Source: Alphaproteobacteria bacterium
GTDB taxonomy: Bacteria; Pseudomonadota; Alphaproteobacteria; Micropepsales; Micropepsaceae
Assembly (NCBI GenBank): GCA_017307315.1
Contig: JAFKFF010000152.1
Location: 1 to 5,301, forward strand
Direction of reading: 5' to 3'
DNA: 5,301 nucleotides
A program made the position numbers and the translations under genes. Shown piece by piece: positions 1 to 4,910 of the stretch. How positions within the stretch are numbered: position 1 is the stretch's first letter; each line of letters opens with the position of its first letter. Under the pieces are notes generated by a model, which saw nothing but the letters and a program-made list of their open reading frames with translations, did no database searches and had not been told where the DNA came from.

Positions 1-33
1 GGGCAGCGTGTCGAAACGGGCGGGAGCGTTCAT
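1..33 (-). CDS. Possible first codons of a downstream gene (cut by the window edge)
   Basis: A minus-strand ATG at 33-31 opens a frame reading MNAPARFDTLP to the edge, with GGA about nine bases upstream as a weak ribosome site. A second ATG at 43-41 opens a different frame (MTGDERSRPFRHAA). Eleven to fourteen codons are too few to identify anything; the call rests on same-strand gene order and a plausible start sequence. Confidence 0.25.
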   Translation of the reverse strand, partial: MNAPARFDTLP

Positions 34-132
34 CGCCGGTCATCCAGGATTGGCCGGCGCCTCTTTGGGCCAAGCGGGCCCCGATGACAAGACCGGATGT
101 TCCGCTGCCGCTTTGTGGAAACTTTGTGACGG
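1..132. other. Mostly non-coding left margin
   Basis: After the LTxxQ stop (133-135) no gene is convincing until the edge. A small inverted repeat, GGGCC-AAGCG-GGCCC, lies at 67-81 but lacks a T-run on the minus strand. A GGAACATCCGG element at 109-93 on the minus strand resembles the -35 half of ECF-sigma promoters, without a clear -10 partner. Confidence 0.4.
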
Positions 133-756
133 TCAGAGCGGCGGCGGGAAGCCCATGCCCATCGGACCGGGATGCAGCGCGTCTGGGGCCGGCGGCAGTT
201 CCGCCATGGCAGGAAAACCGCGCGGGACAAGAATTTCCCGCTGCGCCGGCGTCAATGCCTTGTAGAGTGAAGCGAGCGCGGGGCGCTCCGCGTCCAGATC
301 GGCGAGGCGCTTCTTCAGGAAATCCTGCTCGCGGCTCATGGTATCGACCGGCGTCAACGGTCCGTTGTCGCGGCGCAGAGCCTCATTCCCGCAATCGGCG
401 GCGCGGCGCTTGGCAATGCCAAGCCGTATGTCCCTCCAGCGCGCGAACAAGGGCTGTTCGGCCTGGGTGAGATTGAGGCGGGTTTCCAGATAGGCCATGT
501 GGCCGACCTCGCGGGCATAGCGGTCCTCGCACAGCCGCTTCATGCCGGCGGCGATCTGTGCCCTGGTCTGCCCGCGCAGGCCATGCGCGACGGCAGGCGT
601 CACCGTTTCGGCGAACGTTTCGCCCGGCGCCACCAGCGCCATCATCACCGGCTTGCGGGGGCTGGCCTCGGCCCCCGCGTTGGTGGCGAAAAGACAGGCT
701 GTTGCCGCGCCGCAAACCACAAGCGAGGCGAGCATGGGAACAAGAGCCTTGCGCAT
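133..756 (-). CDS. LTxxQ-motif (Spy/CpxP-like) periplasmic protein
   Basis: This is a predicted exported helical protein of 207 residues. I chose the ATG at 756 because it opens directly into a signal peptide (MRKALVPMLASLVV, then a hydrophobic core, with likely cleavage after AGA at 29 or AEA at 31). A longer GTG start at 810 would put 18 polar residues before it. C21 lies in the hydrophobic region but ATAC is a poor lipobox, so a soluble periplasmic protein is more likely than a lipoprotein. Two LTxxQ-type repeats are visible: a degenerate LTQAE(Q) at 96-101 and a perfect LTPAQ at 168-172, separated by charged helices as in Spy and CpxP. C76 and C122 could form a disulfide. The tail (about 184-207) is rich in Pro, Gly and Met. 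Relatives act in envelope stress or as periplasmic chaperones; the role here is not known. It is 105 bases from DUF934 and may be a separate transcript. Confidence 0.85.
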   Translation of the reverse strand: MRKALVPMLASLVVCGAATACLFATNAGAEASPRKPVMMALVAPGETFAETVTPAVAHGLRGQTRAQIAAGMKRLCEDRYAREVGHMAYLETRLNLTQAEQPLFARWRDIRLGIAKRRAADCGNEALRRDNGPLTPVDTMSREQDFLKKRLADLDAERPALASLYKALTPAQREILVPRGFPAMAELPPAPDALHPGPMGMGFPPPL

Positions 757-757
757 G

Positions 758-771
758 GACAATCCATTGTC
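758..771. promoter_or_regulatory. Small dyad at the ribosome-binding region of the LTxxQ gene
   Basis: GACAAT-CC-ATTGTC is a perfect 6-base inverted repeat ending one base before the start codon at 756-754. It covers the place where a Shine-Dalgarno should be; only GGA within TGGATTG is available. It could be an operator or a short mRNA element that hides the ribosome site. The two-base spacer is too short for an ordinary RNA loop without opening inner pairs, so a DNA-binding role is somewhat more natural. The arms are short and chance occurrence is possible. Confidence 0.3.
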
Positions 772-810
772 TGAAATGCGGCGATAATCTACCGGCGGGT
801 CCGGCGCCAC

Positions 811-840
811 GCCGCTGAATAAGAAGCGGCTTTCATGAAA
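811..840. other. Hairpin plus palindrome in the gap after DUF934
   Basis: GCCGCT and AGCGGC (811-816 and 825-830) form a perfect 6-base stem with an 8-base loop, directly next to the perfect 10-base palindrome TTTCATGAAA (831-840). On the minus strand, the direction of the genes, the stem is followed by GTGGCG and not by a T-run, so it does not look like a standard intrinsic terminator. It could be a weak terminator, an RNA processing or stability element at the 3' end of the cys transcript, or a chance structure. Confidence 0.4.
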
Positions 841-861
841 TTTCCGCCATTCATCTCCCGT

Positions 862-1359
862 TCAGGTTGGAGAGGAGACGCGTAGGTCGCGGATGGTTTT
901 GCGCCCGTCGGCGGAGGGTTGGTAGACGTTGGTGATTTCGCCAAGCGCGCGGCGGAATTGGGTTTCGCTGAAACCTTCAGTGATTTCCCAGGCATCGAAT
1001 CCAACCCGGCGCTGATGGGCGATCTGGTCGTAGAGAAAATCGCCCACCGCGCGCACTTCGCCGGCAAAGCCCAGCCGCGTGCGCAGCTGACGTGCCCAGG
1101 AAAAAGCGCGCCCGTCGCGGAACTTGGGAAACTCAAGCGCCACCACCGACAGCCGGTGGACGTCTTCGCCCAATTGCTCGGGCGATTCCTCCGCCTTGAG
1201 GCGAACCCCGATGGGCGCGTTGCGGGAAAGAAGCGCCTCACGGTCCTTGCGGAAGCGCGCGAGCGAAACGATGGCGCCGCTTTCTTCGGGCAGCGCCGCG
1301 TCGTCCGCGAGCGTGACGAAGGGGTCGGGCTTGAGACCGTCAACCGTTATAAGCGGCAT
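862..1359 (-). CDS. DUF934 domain-containing protein (sulfite-reduction associated)
   Basis: This is a 165-residue soluble protein of the DUF934 family (COG3749), described as probably involved in sulfite reduction because it almost always accompanies cysI. The hallmark block lies at about residues 76-124: EFPKFRDGRAFSWARQLR, then GFAGEVRAVGDFLYDQ, then GFDAWEI. Residues R81, D82, R84, S87, R90 and R93 form a conserved polar patch, and the later segment FRRALGEITNVYQP (136-148) is also usual. No cysteines, nucleotide-binding loop or cofactor motif is visible, so a catalytic role cannot be assigned. The gene begins inside the end of cysI (20-base overlap) behind a good AGGAG site, so it is the last gene of the coupled three-gene unit. 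In many alphaproteobacteria cysH follows next; here a 105-base gap and an unrelated secreted protein follow instead. Confidence 0.92.
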   Translation of the reverse strand: MPLITVDGLKPDPFVTLADDAALPEESGAIVSLARFRKDREALLSRNAPIGVRLKAEESPEQLGEDVHRLSVVALEFPKFRDGRAFSWARQLRTRLGFAGEVRAVGDFLYDQIAHQRRVGFDAWEITEGFSETQFRRALGEITNVYQPSADGRKTIRDLRVSSPT

Positions 1360-3001
1360 TCATCTGCTCCTGATAGGCGATGTTCTTGAACGGCTCCATG
1401 CCGATGCGCCGATAGGTGTCCAGGAAGCGTTCGCCGGGGGAGCGCTCCTTCAGATAGAAATTCACCACCCGCTCCACCGCATCGGCGATTTCATGCTCGC
1501 CGAAGCCGGGGCCCATGATCTGGCCGATGGCGGCGTCTTCCGCGCCCGAGCCGCCGAGCAGCAGTTGGTAATATTCGACGCCCTTCTTGTCGACGCCCAG
1601 AATGCCGATATGGCCGGCATGGTGATGGCCGCAGGCATTGATGCAGCCGGAAATCTTGATCTTGAGTTCGCCGATATCGTGCTGGCGCTCCAGACCGGCG
1701 AAGCGTTTGGCGATGGCCTGCGCCACAGGAATGGAGCGGGCATTGGCGAGGTCGCAATAATCCAGGCCCGGGCAGGCGATGATGTCGGTAATCAGCCCGC
1801 TATTGGGTGTGGCCAGATCCAGGTCCTGCAGCCGGGCGAAAATCGCGGGCAGGTCTTTCTGCCGGACATGCGGCAGGACCAGATTCTGCTCATGGCTGAC
1901 GCGAATTTCAGGAATGGCATATTCGTCCATCAGGTCGGCAAGCGCCTCCATCTGACCGGCGCTGGCGTCACCGGGCACCTGGCCGATGGCTTTGAGCGAA
2001 ATGGTGGCGATGGCGTAGCCCGGCGCGCGATGGGGATGGACGTTGGTCCTTTTCCAATTCTCGAAATCGAGATCGCCCGTCGGCATGGCGTCGGGCAAGG
2101 CCTCGAAGGCGGGCGGGGCGAAATAGGCGGCGATGCGGTCGAGTTCCTGGGCGGGCAATTGCAAGGTGCCCATGCGCTTGATCTCTTCGAACTCGCGGGC
2201 GACGCGGGCGCGCATCTCCTCCACGCCGATGGCGTTGACCAGGATCTTGATGCGCTGCTTGTGGATGTTATCGCGCCGGCTGTCCTGATTATAGACGCGC
2301 AAGACCGCTTCCAGATAGGCGAGAATGTCCTCGCGCGCGACGAAGTCGCTCATCACCTGGGCGAGATAGGGGGTGCGGCCCATGCCGCCGCCGGCGGTCA
2401 CTTTATAGCCGACGCGGCCTTCCCCATCGCGGACGATCTCCACCGCCATGTCGTGATACTGAAGCGCCGCGCGGTCCTCGGGCGTGGCGCCCACCGCGAT
2501 CTTGAACTTGCGCGCCAGGAAAACGAATTCCGGATGCAGGCTGGACCATTGGCGGATGATCTCGGCCAAAGGGCGCGGGTCCTCGATCTCGTCCGGGGTG
2601 GCGCCGGCGAACTGGTCGGCGGTGACATTGCGGATGCAATTGCCGGAGGTCTGGATGCAATGCATTTCGACTTCGGCCAACTCGGCCAGGATGTCGGGCA
2701 CGTCCACCAGCTTGATCCAATTGTACTGGATGTTGGTGCGGGTGGTGAAATGGCCGAAGCCCTTGTCGTATTTGCGCGCGATATGGGCGAGCTTGCGCAA
2801 CTGGCGGCTCGCCAGGGTGCCGTAGGGGACGGCGACGCGCAGCATGTAGGCGTGCAGCTGCAGATAGAGCCCGTTCAGCAGCCGGAGCGGCTTGAACTTG
2901 TCCTCGGTCAATTCGCCGGAGAGGCGTCGCTCGACCTGGTAGCGGAATTGCGCCACGCGCTCCGCCACGAAGCGGGCGTCGAACTCGTCATATCTATACA
3001 T
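1340..3001 (-). CDS. cysI: Sulfite reductase hemoprotein (siroheme/4Fe-4S nitrite/sulfite reductase family)
   Basis: This is predicted to reduce sulfite by six electrons to sulfide in the cytoplasm, the last step before cysteine synthesis. The 553 residues have the two-fold layout of the family: ferredoxin-like half-domains near 45-105 and 320-390, each followed by a siroheme/Fe-S domain. The four cluster and siroheme ligands are present as C410 and C416 (ACPGLDYC) and C453 and C457 (GCINAC). The four basic substrate-binding residues known from E. coli CysI have good counterparts in R88 (TTRTN), R124 (NCIRNV), K165 and K167 (RKFK). The start MYRYDEFDARFV is typical of alphaproteobacterial members, although no Shine-Dalgarno precedes it; the 8-base overlap with DUF2849 suggests coupling. 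No CysJ flavoprotein is seen, so the donor is probably ferredoxin or another carrier. Nitrite reductases share the fold; the DUF2849 and DUF934 neighbours favour sulfite. Confidence 0.93.
   Translation of the reverse strand: MYRYDEFDARFVAERVAQFRYQVERRLSGELTEDKFKPLRLLNGLYLQLHAYMLRVAVPYGTLASRQLRKLAHIARKYDKGFGHFTTRTNIQYNWIKLVDVPDILAELAEVEMHCIQTSGNCIRNVTADQFAGATPDEIEDPRPLAEIIRQWSSLHPEFVFLARKFKIAVGATPEDRAALQYHDMAVEIVRDGEGRVGYKVTAGGGMGRTPYLAQVMSDFVAREDILAYLEAVLRVYNQDSRRDNIHKQRIKILVNAIGVEEMRARVAREFEEIKRMGTLQLPAQELDRIAAYFAPPAFEALPDAMPTGDLDFENWKRTNVHPHRAPGYAIATISLKAIGQVPGDASAGQMEALADLMDEYAIPEIRVSHEQNLVLPHVRQKDLPAIFARLQDLDLATPNSGLITDIIACPGLDYCDLANARSIPVAQAIAKRFAGLERQHDIGELKIKISGCINACGHHHAGHIGILGVDKKGVEYYQLLLGGSGAEDAAIGQIMGPGFGEHEIADAVERVVNFYLKERSPGERFLDTYRRIGMEPFKNIAYQEQMNAAYNG
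1367..1371 (-). promoter_or_regulatory. Ribosome binding site of the DUF934 gene inside cysI
   Basis: AGGAG on the minus strand, seven bases before the ATG at 1359-1357 and within the last codons of the hemoprotein gene. It is the strongest Shine-Dalgarno in the window and fixes the DUF934 start within the 20-base gene overlap. Confidence 0.75.
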
Positions 3002-3314
3002 GATGCTTATGCATTGGTGGCGCTTGCTTGCCGGTGTCGGGACGCACGCTGGGTCCCAGGCTGCGAATGATTTCGCGTTCCTTGACGGGAGCGAGCCCGT
3101 CTCCGGTCCGGCGCACTTCGAACAGGTAGGGCGTCACCACCTGGTTGGCGGCGACGAAGGCCTGGGCCTGGGCGAGCGCCGCCTCGGCCGCTGCCGGTTC
3201 GCCGAACAGATCGGCCTGGCGCAGATCGGCGATCCAGCCGCCGGCCTTCCAGTACAACACTTCACCGGTCTGGAGCCGGTTGGCGGTCAGGACTTTGGGC
3301 GATGCGGGTGCCAT
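2994..3314 (-). CDS. DUF2849 domain-containing protein (sulfite-reductase neighbour)
   Basis: This is a small soluble protein of 106 residues with no signal peptide or membrane segment. It shows the DUF2849 pattern: VLTANRLQTGEVLYW at about residues 8-22, then a W-x-ADL core, an alanine-rich helix (about 41-57), VVTPYLFEVRR at 59-69, and a REIIRSLGPSVRPDTGKQ tail at 80-97. The family is found almost only directly upstream of alphaproteobacterial sulfite reductase hemoproteins, and its molecular role is not known to me. An accessory or electron-transfer partner has to be regarded as a guess, because no cofactor motif (no cysteines at all) is visible. The last eight bases overlap the start of the hemoprotein gene, so the two are probably co-translated. 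The C-terminus ends in a small His-rich tail, MHKHHV. The ATG has no obvious Shine-Dalgarno. Confidence 0.9.
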   Translation of the reverse strand: MAPASPKVLTANRLQTGEVLYWKAGGWIADLRQADLFGEPAAAEAALAQAQAFVAANQVVTPYLFEVRRTGDGLAPVKEREIIRSLGPSVRPDTGKQAPPMHKHHV

Positions 3315-3317
3315 GGG

Positions 3318-3338
3318 CCGCTAAATCACATTTAGCGG
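3318..3338. promoter_or_regulatory. Perfect inverted repeat, candidate operator of the sulfite-reduction operon
   Basis: CCGCTAAA and TTTAGCGG form a perfect 8-base dyad around the spacer TCACA. It lies four bases before the DUF2849 start codon and covers the likely -10/start region. The inner part TAAA-N5-TTTA also fits the T-N11-A pattern of LysR-type regulators, the family of the sulfur regulators CysB and Cbl. Its position over the start region would suit a repressor better. An mRNA hairpin near the start codon is a third option. The regulator is not identifiable from this window. Confidence 0.5.
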
Positions 3339-3358
3339 ACGCAAAATCAATACTTCAA
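3330..3358 (-). promoter_or_regulatory. Possible promoter of the sulfite-reduction operon
   Basis: On the minus strand, TTGAAG (3358-3353) is separated by 17 bases from CTAAAT (3335-3330). The -35 element is fair and the -10 element matches the consensus at only three of six positions. It lies in a stretch of about 30% GC (27 of 90 bases over 3321-3410, hand count) within otherwise GC-rich DNA. The -10 element lies inside the inverted repeat at 3318-3338. Transcription from it would begin roughly eight bases before the DUF2849 start codon, giving an almost leaderless mRNA; that agrees with the lack of a Shine-Dalgarno there. This is inference from spacing and composition only. Confidence 0.35.
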
Positions 3359-3405
3359 CACATAAGAAACGTGAATAGATATGTAGTACAAGATTATTAG
3401 TGTAT

Positions 3406-4191
3406 TTATGGCTGTGGCCTGAGAGCACTTTCATGCCAGCGGCGCAGAAGCGCCCATTCCAGCAAGGAAAACCCCGCGAAAAGCGCAATCCCCAGCAGGG
3501 CGAGCAGGAGCAGCGCGGCGAACAGGGTGGCGATTTCCAGCCGGTTGCCGGCCTCGACGATGCGCCAGGCAAGGCCCGTTGCGGTGCCCGACCCGGCCAC
3601 GAATTCCGCCACCACCGCCCCGATCAGGGAAAGCCCGCCCGCGATCTTCATCGCACCCAGCAGATAGGGAAGAGCCGAAGGCAGGCGGACGCGCCAGAGA
3701 ATCTGCCAGCGCGAGGCGCCGTAGAGCCGCATCAGGTCGATCAGATGGAAGTCCGCCGATTTCAGCCCCAGCGTGGTGTTGGACAGAATGGGGAAGAAAG
3801 CGACCAGGGCGGCGATCAGGGCCAGCGCCAGATCGATGCGCTCGAAGCCCACCCAGATCAGGATCAGCGGCGCGATCGCCACCACCGGCGTCACCTGCAG
3901 CACCACGGCATAAGGATAGAGCATCCGCTCGAGCGTGCGGCTCTGGCTGAAGGCGATGGCAAGGCCGACGCCCGCGACCAGCGCGGCGGCGAACCCTTCC
4001 AGGGTCACCGTCAAGGTGGAAAGGAGGGACAGCATCAGCGACGCGAAATTGGCGATCAGCGCGCGCGCTATGGCGCTGGGCGCGGGCAAGACATAAGGCG
4101 GGATATGGCGAACGGCCACCACCCCTTCCCACAAACCCAGCAGCGCCAGGCCCAGAAGCAGCGGCAGCAACAGGCTTGCGGCGCGCTTCAT
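3406..4191 (-). CDS. ABC transporter permease, NitT/TauT (SsuC/TauC-like) family
   Basis: This is the inner-membrane channel subunit of the importer; it would act as a homodimer with two ATPase subunits. The 261-residue protein has about six hydrophobic segments, roughly residues 5-25, 57-81, 93-115, 120-138, 180-200 and 222-246, as expected for the BPD_transp_1 fold. The ATPase-docking EAA loop lies at about 152-171, with the conserved glycine in LYGASRWQILWRVRLP. The motif PPYVLPAPSAI after the first segment is typical of SsuC/TauC-type permeases, where it precedes the transmembrane core. The ATG sits in the ATGA overlap with the ATPase stop, and a GGAG Shine-Dalgarno lies five bases upstream. 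The gene ends with TAA at the edge of the AT-rich gap, and I see no intrinsic terminator after it, so some read-through into the sulfite-reductase genes is possible. Confidence 0.95.
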   Translation of the reverse strand: MKRAASLLLPLLLGLALLGLWEGVVAVRHIPPYVLPAPSAIARALIANFASLMLSLLSTLTVTLEGFAAALVAGVGLAIAFSQSRTLERMLYPYAVVLQVTPVVAIAPLILIWVGFERIDLALALIAALVAFFPILSNTTLGLKSADFHLIDLMRLYGASRWQILWRVRLPSALPYLLGAMKIAGGLSLIGAVVAEFVAGSGTATGLAWRIVEAGNRLEIATLFAALLLLALLGIALFAGFSLLEWALLRRWHESALRPQP

Positions 4192-4910
4192 GTCGGCTCC
4201 AGCAGGGCGTCCGCGACGCGCTTCTGACTTTGCGCGAAGGCGGGCGAAAGACGCTCGCGCGGCCCGGGCGGCAAGGCGATATCGGCCTTGATCCGGCCGG
4301 GGCGGGGCGTCATCACCAGCACGCGGTCGGAGAGGTAGGTGGCTTCCGTCACGCTGTGAGTGACGAAGATCACGGTGATGGAATCTTCACGGGCCAGCCG
4401 CTTCAGATCGTCGTTCAGGCCTTGGCGCGAGGGCTCATCCAGCGCGGCGAAAGGCTCGTCCATCAGCAGCAGCCGGGGCCGCGCCGCCAGCGCGCGGGCG
4501 ATGGAGACGCGCATCTTCATGCCGCCCGACAATTCGCGGGGCAAGGCGCGCGCGAAGCTTGCCAGGCCCATGCGCGCCAAGGCGTTCCCGGCGCGCGCCT
4601 CGGCTTCGCCGTGGGCGATTTTCTGCAAGTCCAGCGGCAGACGGACATTGGTCAACGCGTCGGCCCAGGGCATCAGAGTCGGCTCCTGGAAGACGAAACC
4701 CAGGTCCGGCCGCGCGTCTTTCCATTGAAGCGTGCCGTCATCCGGCGATGCCAGGCCCGCGATCAGGCGCAAGGCGGTGGACTTGCCGCAGCCGCTGGGG
4801 CCCAGCAGCGAAACGAATTCGCCTTGCCCGACGGTGAAGGACAGATCCTTTAACGCCTCGGTGCCGTTGTCGAACCGCTTGGCGACACGATCCAGCGCCA
4901 GCAAGCTCAT
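4188..4910 (-). CDS. ABC transporter ATP-binding protein, NitT/TauT (SsuB/TauB-like) family
   Basis: This is the cytoplasmic ATPase that powers the importer. The 240-residue length is normal for the family, and every nucleotide-binding motif is intact: Walker A GPSGCGKST at residues 37-45, Q-loop Q75 in FVFQEPTLMPW, ABC signature LSGGM at 127-131, Walker B LLLMDE at 147-152, D-loop AALD at 155-158, and switch histidine H185 in FVTHS. The PW pair after the Q-loop and the TPRPGRI segment near residue 201 are characteristic of the nitrate/sulfonate/taurine group. The signature helix reads SGGMKMRVSIARAL, with KM where SsuB/TauB usually have RQ; I recall this variant from a distinct alphaproteobacterial branch of the family. 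The start codon overlaps the binding-protein stop and the stop overlaps the permease start, each by four bases. There is no clear Shine-Dalgarno before the start, consistent with translation by coupling. The enzyme looks fully active; its substrate is unknown. Confidence 0.95.
   Translation of the reverse strand: MSLLALDRVAKRFDNGTEALKDLSFTVGQGEFVSLLGPSGCGKSTALRLIAGLASPDDGTLQWKDARPDLGFVFQEPTLMPWADALTNVRLPLDLQKIAHGEAEARAGNALARMGLASFARALPRELSGGMKMRVSIARALAARPRLLLMDEPFAALDEPSRQGLNDDLKRLAREDSITVIFVTHSVTEATYLSDRVLVMTPRPGRIKADIALPPGPRERLSPAFAQSQKRVADALLEPT
4197..4200 (-). promoter_or_regulatory. Ribosome binding site of the permease
   Basis: GGAG on the minus strand, five bases before the ATG at 4191-4189 and inside the 3' end of the ATPase gene. 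It supports this start for the permease, together with the ATGA overlap. Confidence 0.6.

Noticed and set aside
67..81. Terminator after the LTxxQ gene
   Set aside because: The 5-base GC stem is followed by AAAGAG on the minus strand, not by T residues.
93..109. ECF-sigma (GGAAC-type) promoter
   Set aside because: The GGAACATCCGG element fits a -35 half, but no CGTT-like -10 element is found 16-17 bases downstream.
811..830. Intrinsic terminator for the cys operon
   Set aside because: The 6-base stem is perfect, but no T-run follows it in the direction of transcription; it is kept as an unassigned hairpin.
1124..3070. 648-codon open frame on the plus strand, antisense to cysI
   Set aside because: It mirrors a well-supported cysI gene. 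Long antisense frames are common in GC-rich coding DNA, and the translation shows no family motif and is rich in Gly, Ala, Asp and His from complementary codons.
3321..3572. 83-codon minus-strand frame running from the permease end across the AT-rich gap
   Set aside because: It starts out of frame inside the permease gene, has no ribosome site, and its tail only translates the intergenic AT-rich DNA.
3400..4227. 275-codon plus-strand frame antisense to the permease
   Set aside because: Its translation is a low-complexity Gln/Arg/Gly/His-rich sequence, the expected mirror of a hydrophobic membrane protein; the minus-strand permease explains the region fully.
4176..4853. 225-codon plus-strand frame antisense to the ATPase
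   Set aside because: The minus strand has all ABC ATPase motifs in order; the plus-strand frame has no recognisable domain.
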